A DNA stretch of 64,000 nt from Natronospira bacteriovora (GTDB lineage Bacteria; Pseudomonadota; Gammaproteobacteria; Natronospirales; Natronospiraceae). Where the stretch lies: contig NZ_JAVDDT010000001.1 in assembly GCF_030848495.1 (NCBI RefSeq), positions 496,001 through 560,000 on the forward strand. The letters run 5' to 3'. The translations under genes were made by a program, and so were the position numbers. Positions 1-8,239 of the stretch are shown here, in pieces. Under the pieces are notes generated by a model. That model was not told where the DNA came from and made no database searches. It saw only the letters and a program-made list of their open reading frames with translations. How positions within the stretch are numbered: position 1 is the first letter of the stretch; every line of letters starts with the position of its first letter.

Positions 1-76
1 GGCTGCGAATCCTTTTTCAGCCGCCCGGAAAGGCGTCTGTTTACCCAGACCTGAGGGGGCATGCCACCCGGCCGGT

Positions 77-2101
77 TCAGGGCGAAACCAGATGCAGGCG
101 ATTGCGCCGGACAAAGGCTTCCAGATCCTCGGCGGGTAGGGCGGCGCTGAAATGAAAACCCTGGAAGAGATCGCAGCCCAGACCGTGCAATATCTGCCAT
201 TGCCACTCTGATTCCACGCCCTCCGCTGTCGTCCTCAGATCAAGGGCATGAGCCAGGCCGATGATGCTTTCCACCACGGCCTGTCCCTGCGCCTCGCTCA
301 TTTCAGCAATGAAGGAACGGTCAATCTTCAGGCGGTGAACCGGAAACTGTCGCAGCCAGCTGAGAGAACTGTAGCCGGTGCCAAAGTCATCCAGCGACAG
401 GCCCACGCCAAGCGAGCGCAGGCGCCCCAGACTGGCATGTCCGGTCTCGGTATCGTCCATGGCGACCTGTTCGGTCAGTTCCAGCTGGACCAGCTCCGCG
501 GGTGCCCCGCTGCGACGAAGGATTCGCTCGACCCGCGCCGGCAACTCCGGTTGCTCGAACAACTGTGCCGACAGGTTGACCGCGATCCCGAGTGACAGAC
601 CCCGCTTCTTCCACGCCGCCAGTTGACGACAGGCCTGTTCCAGAACCCAGTAATCCAGTTGCGGGCTAAGACCCATGGTGGTGACCAGAGGCAGAAACTG
701 CTCCGGCGTCAGCAAGCCCCGTTCCGGGTGTTGCCAGCGAACCAGGGCTTCGACACTCGCCACCCGACCTTCCCGATCCATGATCGGCTGGTAGTGGACG
801 AGCAGTTCGTCCTGACTCAGTGCCCGCCGCAACTCGGCTTCCATGATGAGACGCTCGCTGGCGTCGGACTCCATGCCGGGCTGGTACCTCAAAAGCAGTT
901 CCCCCTTGCGCTGACGTGCCCGGGAATGGGCCAGATCGGCCGAGCGCACCAGTACCTGCTCCCCTCGTCCGTCATCGGGAAACAAGGCAAAGCCGCAGGA
1001 ATAGCTGAGATGAATATCCTGCCCGTGAACCCGGATGGGTTCGCGAATCCCTTCCATGAGGTAGGTCAGATGGCTGCGCGCTTCCTCCTCGCCGCGCAGC
1101 TCCGGCAGTATGAAGGCGAACTCGTCCGCCCCCACCCGGGCGACCGTTCCGCCTTCCGGCAGGCGGGTCAGAAGGCGCCTGGCCAGTATCCTCAGCACTT
1201 CGTCGCCGCTGGCATGCCCCATGGAGTCGTTGAGGCGACGAAAGCGCTCCACATCAGCAAAGGCGAAGGCCAGCTTGAGATCCGTGTCCCGAAGGGTACG
1301 AATCGCACGCTGCAGTCGGGTCTCCAGGTTCCGGCGGTTGGGCAATTCGGTGAGCGGGTCATAGAAATTCAGCCGGGAGGCTTCGCTGCGGGCCGTGCTG
1401 GCCACTTGCTGCTCCTGCTGCAACAGCCAGATCACCAGACCGAGACCGATGAGGGCGTAGAACAGCAGGTCCACGAGGGGCAGGTAGGCCAGATAGGGAA
1501 TGGCCAGATGAAATCCGACCACCAGAATCTGCGCCAGCAGGCCGTGCATCAGATGCAGACCGTAAATGAACATGACAATGGCCAGGAAACCGGCGCCGGA
1601 GCTGAGCTCGCGGGTGCTGTGCCGCCAGATTACCCAGGCGGCCAGCAGAAAGACCGCCCCCAGCATCACGTGCCGCATGCCCACGCGCACGAACAATCTC
1701 AGCTCGGCCGCCCCGGGGTCGAAGGCACCGATCAGGACGCTGGAGGCGCCAAGCAGCGCCACCATGGCCACGAGAACGATGAGCCGGCGTGGAATCACTC
1801 GCCGCCCGATGCTCAGTGCCACCACACCGGCCAGCAGAAGTGCGGCCTGGGCGTAGAGACTGGCCATGGAGACTGCCGACACCAGGGTGCGCGGCCCCGT
1901 GCTCACGTCGAGAGCAAGCAGCACCAGCACCAGCGCCGCCGAGAAGACGTGCATCGCCATGGCAACGAAGCTCAGACCCCAGTGAACCAGGTAGGCGTGG
2001 CGATAATCGCGATAAAAACGGAAGAAGAATGCAGAAAGAACCAGGGCAAGAATACCCTGCGCAGCATAGACCGCTGTCACCATCTCAATCTGCGGATTCA
2101 C
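77..2101 (-). CDS. Membrane GGDEF-EAL protein, probable c-di-GMP phosphodiesterase
   Basis: About 674 residues. The N-terminal third (about residues 8-230) is a run of hydrophobic segments, seven or so by eye, so the sensor part is an integral membrane domain that I cannot assign to a named family. A GGDEF domain follows, but its signature reads GADEF (about 324-328) and no RxxD inhibitory site precedes it, so cyclase activity is doubtful. The EAL domain keeps its key motifs: EAL (about 451-453), ELTE, DDFGTG, LKIDRSF and AEGVE. The net activity is therefore probably c-di-GMP hydrolysis, with the GGDEF half possibly a GTP sensor. I chose the GTG at 2101 because a G-rich ribosome site (caggggg) lies just before it; an ATG at 2083 is the alternative. 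It is divergent from the S9 peptidase gene. Confidence 0.85.
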   Translation of the reverse strand: MNPQIEMVTAVYAAQGILALVLSAFFFRFYRDYRHAYLVHWGLSFVAMAMHVFSAALVLVLLALDVSTGPRTLVSAVSMASLYAQAALLLAGVVALSIGRRVIPRRLIVLVAMVALLGASSVLIGAFDPGAAELRLFVRVGMRHVMLGAVFLLAAWVIWRHSTRELSSGAGFLAIVMFIYGLHLMHGLLAQILVVGFHLAIPYLAYLPLVDLLFYALIGLGLVIWLLQQEQQVASTARSEASRLNFYDPLTELPNRRNLETRLQRAIRTLRDTDLKLAFAFADVERFRRLNDSMGHASGDEVLRILARRLLTRLPEGGTVARVGADEFAFILPELRGEEEARSHLTYLMEGIREPIRVHGQDIHLSYSCGFALFPDDGRGEQVLVRSADLAHSRARQRKGELLLRYQPGMESDASERLIMEAELRRALSQDELLVHYQPIMDREGRVASVEALVRWQHPERGLLTPEQFLPLVTTMGLSPQLDYWVLEQACRQLAAWKKRGLSLGIAVNLSAQLFEQPELPARVERILRRSGAPAELVQLELTEQVAMDDTETGHASLGRLRSLGVGLSLDDFGTGYSSLSWLRQFPVHRLKIDRSFIAEMSEAQGQAVVESIIGLAHALDLRTTAEGVESEWQWQILHGLGCDLFQGFHFSAALPAEDLEAFVRRNRLHLVSP

Positions 2102-2313
2102 GGATACCCCCTGACAACGGCGCCGGGGCCGTTCCCCTGAAGATAGCAATCCGCAGCCAGGGATGCACCTCTGCCGCCAATCCGGCAGGCCGGTGCCCTT
2201 ACGCTGGCGTTCCCGGGCCGCCTTCCCTATCCTGTAGCCCCCCGGGCCGTCGGCCGCCCGGCTCGTCAATCGATAGGGAATCCCGTCAAAACGCCGATTT
2301 GGGAGCGTGAACA

Positions 2314-4341
2314 ATGAATTTGAGACGAAATATCATCTGCCTGCTGGCCCTGGCTCTGACCGTGGGCGCCCAGGCCGTGATGGCCAAGGGAATGGAACTG
2401 GACGACCTGTATCGAATTCAGCAGGTCACTCAGGTGGCCATCTCACCTGATGGCGAACATGTCGCCTACCTGAAACAGGTTCAGCGCAACCCCTATGAAG
2501 ACGAGAACGGACCGGCGTGGAGTGAGCTGCATGTGGCCCGGGGCGCCGATGACAGCCGCGCATTCATCACCGGCAAGGTCAACATTTCAGCCATCGACTG
2601 GCTGCCTGACGGTTCGGCCATTTCCTTCCTCGCCCGGCGGGACGGAGATGACAGCCGTGCCCTGTACACCATCCCCCTGGATGGCGGTGAAGCCCGCCGT
2701 GTCTATCAGCACGACAGCGGAATCCGCAGCTACAGCTGGCACCCGGACGGCAAGCGTTTCGCTTTCCTGGGCACCGAACCACGCAGCGAACAACGTCGCA
2801 GCCTGGATGAGCGGGGCTTCAATGCCGTGGTGCACGAGGAAGGCCTGAACCCGGTGCGTGTGTGGATTGGCGAACGGGACAGCGGGAATGACGCGGAAAT
2901 GCTGGATCTGGACGGCTCTGCCTCCGAACTGCACTGGAGCCCGGAGGGTGACCGTCTGGCCATGATGATCGCCCCTACCCCGCTGATCGATGACCACATG
3001 ATGGCGCGCAAGCCCCAGGTCGTTGATGCAGAGAACGGCGATGTTCTGGTCTCCTTCCAGACCGAAGGGAAACTGGGCTCCCTGGCCTGGTCCCCGGATG
3101 GCCGGCACCTGGCCTGGGTTGGCTCGGCCGATCTGCACGATCCCCGAGAAGGGCGCCTTGTGGTCGGCAATGTCTCCAGCGGTGAAATCCGCACCATTCG
3201 GGGCGAAAGCTACCTGGGGCATGTCCAGTCCATGGACTGGCTGGACGAAGACACCCTCGTCTGGCTGGGCCACCGAGGCACCTGGAGTGAACTGGAGCGG
3301 GTCGGTATCGACGGCCGCGGCCGGGAAGTGCTGATCGGTCGGGAACAGCCCATCCTGCGCAACATGAGCCTGGCGGCCAACGGTGAAACCCTGGCCTTCG
3401 CAGCCGACCGCCCTGAACATCCGCGCGAGCTGCATGTCCTGAAGAACGGTGAGCTCAAGCGCTGGACGGATTCCAACCCCTGGCTCGCGGAGCGGGAGCT
3501 GGCCAGACAGGAGGTGGTCACCCACGAAGCCCGGGATGGCCTGGATCTGGAAGGGATTCTCATCCGTCCCCTGCAAGAAAACCGTCGCGGTGGCCATCCC
3601 CTGATCATGGTCATCCATGGCGGTCCGGAAGCGCACATCTCCAATGGCTGGAACACGAACTATTCCAACCCGGGGCAGGTTGCGGCCGCCAGGGGTTATG
3701 CCGTCTTTTACCCCAACTACCGGGGCAGCACCGCCCGGGGCGTTGAATTCAGCAAGCTGGGCCAGGCCGATGCGGCCGGTGCCGAATTCGATGACATTGT
3801 CGATGCGAAAGAACACCTGGTGGAAACCGGCCTGGTGAACAGTGACAAGGTGGGCATCACCGGCGGTTCCTACGGTGGCTACGCCTCAGCCTGGGGCGCC
3901 ACGGCACAGACCGAGCATTTCGCCGCCAGCGTGATGTTCGTCGGCATCAGCAACACCATCTCAAAGTTTGGTACCTCCGATATTCCCCAGGAGCTGATGC
4001 TGGTGCATTCCCGCAAGTGGCCCTGGGATGACTGGCAGTTCGCCCTGGAGCGCAGCCCGATCTACCATGCCGAGAAATCCCGAACCCCCATTCTCATCAT
4101 GCATGGCGAAGCGGACACCCGGGTTCACGTGAGTCAGTCCATGGAGCTGTTCCGCACCCTGAAGGTGCAGGGGAATACCCCGGTTCGAATGGTCACCTTC
4201 CCGGGCGAGGGTCACGGCAACCGCAATGCCACCAGCCAGCGGGATTACGCCATGCGCCTGATGCGCTGGATGGATCATTTCATTCGGGACGGGGCCGACA
4301 CTCTGCCGGCGCCCGAGCTGAATCACGGCGACCGGCTCTGA
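2314..4341 (+). CDS. Secreted S9 family prolyl-oligopeptidase-type serine peptidase
   Basis: 675 residues with an N-terminal signal peptide (about 1-24, ending AVMA), so it is exported, probably to the periplasm. Residues about 30-400 hold repeated SPDG-type blades typical of the WD40/PD40 beta-propeller that gates access in S9 enzymes. The C-terminal part is an alpha/beta hydrolase: HGGP oxyanion motif at 435-438, nucleophile Ser519 in GGSYGG, Asp601 in HGEAD and His634 in GEGHG. This is the acylaminoacyl-peptidase/dipeptidyl-peptidase branch, which releases amino acids or dipeptides from oligopeptides; the exact specificity cannot be read from sequence. The ATG is preceded by ggga g at good spacing. 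It stands alone between divergent GGDEF-EAL and downstream small genes, and fits a protein-scavenging lifestyle. Confidence 0.93.
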   Translation: MNLRRNIICLLALALTVGAQAVMAKGMELDDLYRIQQVTQVAISPDGEHVAYLKQVQRNPYEDENGPAWSELHVARGADDSRAFITGKVNISAIDWLPDGSAISFLARRDGDDSRALYTIPLDGGEARRVYQHDSGIRSYSWHPDGKRFAFLGTEPRSEQRRSLDERGFNAVVHEEGLNPVRVWIGERDSGNDAEMLDLDGSASELHWSPEGDRLAMMIAPTPLIDDHMMARKPQVVDAENGDVLVSFQTEGKLGSLAWSPDGRHLAWVGSADLHDPREGRLVVGNVSSGEIRTIRGESYLGHVQSMDWLDEDTLVWLGHRGTWSELERVGIDGRGREVLIGREQPILRNMSLAANGETLAFAADRPEHPRELHVLKNGELKRWTDSNPWLAERELARQEVVTHEARDGLDLEGILIRPLQENRRGGHPLIMVIHGGPEAHISNGWNTNYSNPGQVAAARGYAVFYPNYRGSTARGVEFSKLGQADAAGAEFDDIVDAKEHLVETGLVNSDKVGITGGSYGGYASAWGATAQTEHFAASVMFVGISNTISKFGTSDIPQELMLVHSRKWPWDDWQFALERSPIYHAEKSRTPILIMHGEADTRVHVSQSMELFRTLKVQGNTPVRMVTFPGEGHGNRNATSQRDYAMRLMRWMDHFIRDGADTLPAPELNHGDRL

Positions 4342-4391
4342 TTCCGCCCCATCATTCGCGGCGGTCGGGCCTCATGTGGCCCGGCCGCTGT

Positions 4392-4397
4392 TATAAT
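4392..4397 (+). promoter_or_regulatory. Candidate -10 box for the small gene at 4454
   Basis: A perfect TATAAT lies 57 bases before the next start codon, in the gap after the S9 peptidase. I see no good -35 hexamer at 16-18 bases upstream, so this is a suggestion only. Confidence 0.35.
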
Positions 4398-4453
4398 TTC
4401 TCCCCACTTCATTCACTAACGGATCAGGGCGACTGGCCCGAGAACCCAACGCC

Positions 4454-4672
4454 ATGACTAACGACAGCAACAAGCGCTTCGGCATCCGCATCACCCTGCC
4501 CCAGGGCGACCCCATGGCCCTGCCTCATTTGCTGGGCAGTGACTGGGAAAGCTATCGCTGGTACACGAGCCCCGAAGCCCGGGATCGAGCCCTGAAGGAC
4601 ATCCCCCGGGAACACCAGTTCTCGCGTCGGGGGGATCAGCCCTGGATCGTCTGCGAGCCAGTCGACCGCTAG
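4454..4672 (+). CDS. Small conserved-looking protein of unknown function
   Basis: 72 residues, charged, no signal peptide or membrane segment, so probably cytosolic. It starts with a short polar tail and continues as a compact domain with the motifs RFGIRITLP, HLLGSDW, RWY and REH, which look like a real conserved fold rather than chance coding. I recall similar short hypothetical proteins in related gammaproteobacteria but cannot name a family or function. The ribosome site is weak. A TATAAT box lies in the gap upstream, suggesting its own promoter. It converges with the large PAS-GGDEF-EAL gene, with only 10 bases between the stop codons. Confidence 0.65.
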   Translation: MTNDSNKRFGIRITLPQGDPMALPHLLGSDWESYRWYTSPEARDRALKDIPREHQFSRRGDQPWIVCEPVDR

Positions 4673-4682
4673 TAAAAGGTTT

Positions 4683-7265
4683 TCAGGGAAGGGGCTTGCC
4701 GTTGCGAAGGAGCTTGATCACGTCGTCGGCGCGACGCGGGCGACTGAAGAAATAACCCTGCGCTTCATCGCAGCCGATAGCGGCCAGCAGATCCCGCTGG
4801 GCCGCGGTCTCCACGCCTTCAGCAATCACTTTCAGGTTGAGATTGTGCGCCATGGCCACGATGGCACGGACGATCGCCAGTGCGTCTTCGTCCTCCGGCA
4901 GACCCATGACGAAACTGCGGTCAATCTTGAGAAAATGAATGGGGAAATCCTTGAGATAACTCAGGGAGCTGTGACCGGTTCCGAAATCGTCCACGGCGAT
5001 GTCGATGCCCATCTCGGCCACTTCCCGAAGGGTAGTCAACGCCCGTTTCGGGTTCTCCATCATCATGCTTTCGGTGATCTCCAGATGGAGGTCGGCCGCC
5101 ACCATGCCGCTTTTTGCGATCACCTCCGATAGTTCCGCCACCAGGCGACGACGATTGAATTGTCGCGCCGAGACATTCACCGCCACTCTCAGGGGTGGCA
5201 GCCCCATGCTCCGCCATTCGGCCGCCTGACGACAGGCTTCGGAAAAGACCCACTGCCCCAGCTCCCCGATGAGGCCATTTCGCTCGGCCAGGGGCACGAA
5301 GGCCGACGGCGGAATCAGTCCCTGCTCCGGATGCACCCAGCGAACCAGCGCTTCCACCCCGGTAATGCGGTAATCCTGGAGACTGACCGAGGGCTGATAA
5401 TGCAGCACGAACTGTCGCTCATTGAGCGCGTCACGAAGGGCCTTGGACATCAACAGTTCTTCATAGGCCCGCGCATTCATGTCAGCGGCAAAGAACTGAT
5501 AGCTGTTGCGCCCCTTCTCCTTGGCGCGGTACATGGCGGTGTCGGCATTGCGCAGCAGTGTGGCCGGACTGTCGCCATCCTGGGGATAGCAGCTGACACC
5601 GATGCTGCAGGAGGTGATCAGCTCATGGCCGGAGACCTCGATGGGCTCTGCCAGGGAAGCGAGGATCTTGCCGGCGATGCCGGCCAGATCATCCGGACCC
5701 TCGATATCCTCCACCAGCACGGCAAACTCGTCCCCCCCGAATCGAGCCACAATGTCACTGCTGCGAAGCAGGTGGGCGAGTCGCTCGGCAACGGCGACGA
5801 TGAGGCGATCACCAACCGGATGGCCAAGCGAATCATTGACCATCTTGAACTGATCCAGATCGAGAAAGAGTATGCCGGCAAAATCACCGCGGCGACTGGC
5901 CCGGGCAATGGCGTGCTGGCACTCTTCCTCGAAACGCGCCCGGTTCGGCAAGCCCGTCAGGGCATCGTGATGGGCCAGGTACTCCAGGCGTTTCTCGTAT
6001 TCCTTGTTCTGGGTGATGTCATTGAAGATGCAGACGTAGTGCGTGAGCTCCCCTTCCGCATCCTTGACCGTACTCAGACTCAGTAATTCCGGGTAGGCTT
6101 CTCCGCACTTGCGCCGGTTCCAGACCTCACCCTGCCAGTGACCATCCGCCTTTAGGGCATTCCAGACAGCATCACCAAGCGGCTCGCCGTTGGATTCCAC
6201 CGAGCGCAATGGCATGGGACGACCCAGCACTTCCTGGCGGGAATAGCCGGTGATGCGCGTGAAGGCCTTGTTCACCGACACCACCTTGCGATCCTGGTCC
6301 AGGATCATGACCCCTTCCGCCGTGTTCTCCAGCGCGGCGGCGGCGAGACGATACTGATTTTCTGCTCGGCGCTGGTCGGTGACATCCCGGTAAATGCCGT
6401 ACACACCGATCTGGTCTTCATCGATGTGTATGGGCGCCCCGAGTATGGACACCTCCACAAGGCTGCCGTCCTTTCGGCGACGGACCGAATCGGACTGTAT
6501 GGACTCGCTTGAAAGGACACGTTCGGACAAATGCCGGCCCTCTTCGCCGGCCGAAGCTGGAACGATCAGCTCATTGATCTCGTGACCCAGAACTTCTTTT
6601 GCCTGATAGCCGAAGAGCTCGAGCCAGGCGCGGTTGGCGCGAAGTATGCGATCCTTCCGATCCAGAAGCACGATGCCCTCGGGCGAAGCATCGAACAATT
6701 GCTTGAAGAAGGAGCGTTGGTCCTCGAGTGCCTTCTCGGTACGCCGCAGTGCTGCCAGATCCCGCGCCAACTCATCATTGGCATGCGCCAGCTTTTCGTT
6801 CTGCTGAACCAGACGCTCTTCGAGACTGCTGGCCTTCTTCTGTAGGCTGTCCTGGGTTGCCTTCTCGTGGCTGATATCCCGCACGGTGGCTCGCAGCAGC
6901 GGCCCATCACTGAAATCCAGCCGGGTGATAATGACTTCACAGGGAAAGGGGGTTCCGTCGGCACGACAGTGAGTCCACTCGAAGCGGATGTAGCCCTCAT
7001 TGAGCGCCTGGCGAATGTGCCGTGAAGCAACATCCCGCGAGGATTGGCCACCCGGCTGCTTCGGCGGAGATAGCTCGCTGGGATGGAGACCGATGAGTTC
7101 TTCCCGGTCGTGGTAGCCAAACAGTCGGGCAGCCGCCGGCGTCGATGCCACGACCTGATTGGATGCCAGCACCAGGACGGCATAGCTGGACGCCTCGAAC
7201 AAGGCGCGGTAAAGCTTTTCATCGCTCGGCAATTGCCGGGCCACTGTAGTGCGAGGCTTTGACAT
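4683..7265 (-). CDS. PAS-PAS-PAS-GGDEF-EAL dual c-di-GMP protein
   Basis: About 860 residues, cytosolic: no signal peptide or membrane segment. In order: PAS (about 15-135), a coiled coil (about 140-183), PAS (about 185-300), PAS (about 303-425), GGDEF and EAL. The GGDEF motif is intact (510-514) and is preceded by RSSD at 501-504, the spacing of the product-inhibition I-site. The EAL domain carries EAL (638-640), EITE, VDDFGTG, LKIDRSF and AEGVE. Both halves therefore look catalytically competent, making this the only protein of the local three with a plausible active cyclase. The three PAS domains suggest redox, gas or ligand input, which the sequence does not specify. I preferred the ATG at 7265, preceded by aggt, over an upstream one at 7301. 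Confidence 0.9.
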   Translation of the reverse strand: MSKPRTTVARQLPSDEKLYRALFEASSYAVLVLASNQVVASTPAAARLFGYHDREELIGLHPSELSPPKQPGGQSSRDVASRHIRQALNEGYIRFEWTHCRADGTPFPCEVIITRLDFSDGPLLRATVRDISHEKATQDSLQKKASSLEERLVQQNEKLAHANDELARDLAALRRTEKALEDQRSFFKQLFDASPEGIVLLDRKDRILRANRAWLELFGYQAKEVLGHEINELIVPASAGEEGRHLSERVLSSESIQSDSVRRRKDGSLVEVSILGAPIHIDEDQIGVYGIYRDVTDQRRAENQYRLAAAALENTAEGVMILDQDRKVVSVNKAFTRITGYSRQEVLGRPMPLRSVESNGEPLGDAVWNALKADGHWQGEVWNRRKCGEAYPELLSLSTVKDAEGELTHYVCIFNDITQNKEYEKRLEYLAHHDALTGLPNRARFEEECQHAIARASRRGDFAGILFLDLDQFKMVNDSLGHPVGDRLIVAVAERLAHLLRSSDIVARFGGDEFAVLVEDIEGPDDLAGIAGKILASLAEPIEVSGHELITSCSIGVSCYPQDGDSPATLLRNADTAMYRAKEKGRNSYQFFAADMNARAYEELLMSKALRDALNERQFVLHYQPSVSLQDYRITGVEALVRWVHPEQGLIPPSAFVPLAERNGLIGELGQWVFSEACRQAAEWRSMGLPPLRVAVNVSARQFNRRRLVAELSEVIAKSGMVAADLHLEITESMMMENPKRALTTLREVAEMGIDIAVDDFGTGHSSLSYLKDFPIHFLKIDRSFVMGLPEDEDALAIVRAIVAMAHNLNLKVIAEGVETAAQRDLLAAIGCDEAQGYFFSRPRRADDVIKLLRNGKPLP

Positions 7266-7282
7266 ATACCTGCAGTATAGAG

Positions 7283-7314
7283 GAATCCTGCCGGGCGCCA
7301 ACAGCCCGGGATTC
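7283..7314. other. Intergenic hairpin between binding-protein and PAS-GGDEF-EAL genes
   Basis: GAATC plus CCGGGC pair with GCCCGG plus GATTC across a seven-base loop with a small bulge. It lies directly after the stop of the binding-protein gene on the minus strand. No clear T-run follows on that strand, so it may be a weak or Rho-assisted terminator, or an mRNA-stabilising hairpin. Confidence 0.4.
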
Positions 7315-7321
7315 TTCCCTT

Positions 7322-8239
7322 TCAGTCCCCGACCTCGTGGTGGCGAAAAACCGGCTCAAACCAGAGTTCGGCGACATCCAATGGCGTCTCCTCAGGAAGA
7401 TCCGGGTTATTCAGCCAGATGATGGGGCGAGGGTTGGCAAAAAACCGCTCGATGGCTTCACGGTTGGCGGGGTGGGTCTCGAAGCGATGCCGGAACTCGC
7501 CACTTTCGATCAAGCGATTCAGGCCGTATTCCAGACGCTCGGCCAGGGCACTATTGTCCGCGGCAACGAAAAAGTAGATGGGCGCGGTATAGGCAAGCAG
7601 GAAGTGATCGGCGATCACGAGGTCATGACGTTGGTACATGGAGCGCTCCCCCCAGACCTCGGCCACCGAGCGGGGAATGTAATCGATCCTTCCGCGAACC
7701 AGCATTCTGAACAAGCCTTCGTAACTGGAGGCGGTTTCCACGCGAATGCCATTGGCGCGAAGGATGGCCGTATCCGGCCAGTCATGACCCTGCCCGGGGA
7801 TCAGTTCACTCAGGGTCTCGAGGGTGTCGACCCCCTCCAGTCTGGCGGCCTGGCCGGCCGGGACCACCGCGGCTCGAACCCCGAGCAACCCCCGAAGCAG
7901 AGGGATGCGAACCGGCCGAAGCTCGGTTTCCCGATCAGTGCTGGTCATGGTCCAGATGACATGGACATACTCATCCCGACCCATTTCATGCATGGCCCGG
8001 CTTTGAGTCATCTGTACCGGTGCTTCCACCAGACGGTAGGGCCCGAAGGTTTCCGAACTGGCCGCCAGAGCCGCGTCCAGCAGTTCCAGAAAATAGTCGC
8101 TGCGCTGATCCTCACCCACATCCGGGCGGATGTGGCCCACCTCCAGGACTTCCGCCACGGCCAGGGCTGGCTTCAAGGCCAGCATGAAGAACAGGACGGC
8201 CAGAACCGACTGTCGCCTACCCCAGTTGGACATGGTCAT
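7322..8239 (-). CDS. Periplasmic type-2 solute-binding-like protein coupled to a GGDEF-EAL sensor
   Basis: 305 residues with a signal peptide (about 1-30, hydrophobic core then ALAVAEV). The mature part resembles the SBP_bac_3/type-2 periplasmic binding fold: an N-terminal lobe around residues 33-110, a GLLGVRAAVV crossover strand, then a second lobe with ILRANGIRVETASSYEG and a C-terminal helical region (FVAADNSALAERLEYGLNRLI). No ABC permease or ATPase gene is nearby. Instead the gene overlaps the 3' end of the membrane GGDEF-EAL gene by about 23 bases, so the two are translated together. The likely role is to bind a ligand and pass the signal to that partner, as NspS does for MbaA in Vibrio; the ligand is unknown. 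GTG at 8242 is an alternative start. Confidence 0.8.
   Translation of the reverse strand: MTMSNWGRRQSVLAVLFFMLALKPALAVAEVLEVGHIRPDVGEDQRSDYFLELLDAALAASSETFGPYRLVEAPVQMTQSRAMHEMGRDEYVHVIWTMTSTDRETELRPVRIPLLRGLLGVRAAVVPAGQAARLEGVDTLETLSELIPGQGHDWPDTAILRANGIRVETASSYEGLFRMLVRGRIDYIPRSVAEVWGERSMYQRHDLVIADHFLLAYTAPIYFFVAADNSALAERLEYGLNRLIESGEFRHRFETHPANREAIERFFANPRPIIWLNNPDLPEETPLDVAELWFEPVFRHHEVGD

Noticed and set aside
1-76. A gene or terminator at the left edge
   Set aside because: Too short; I see neither a convincing frame nor a stem with a T-run.
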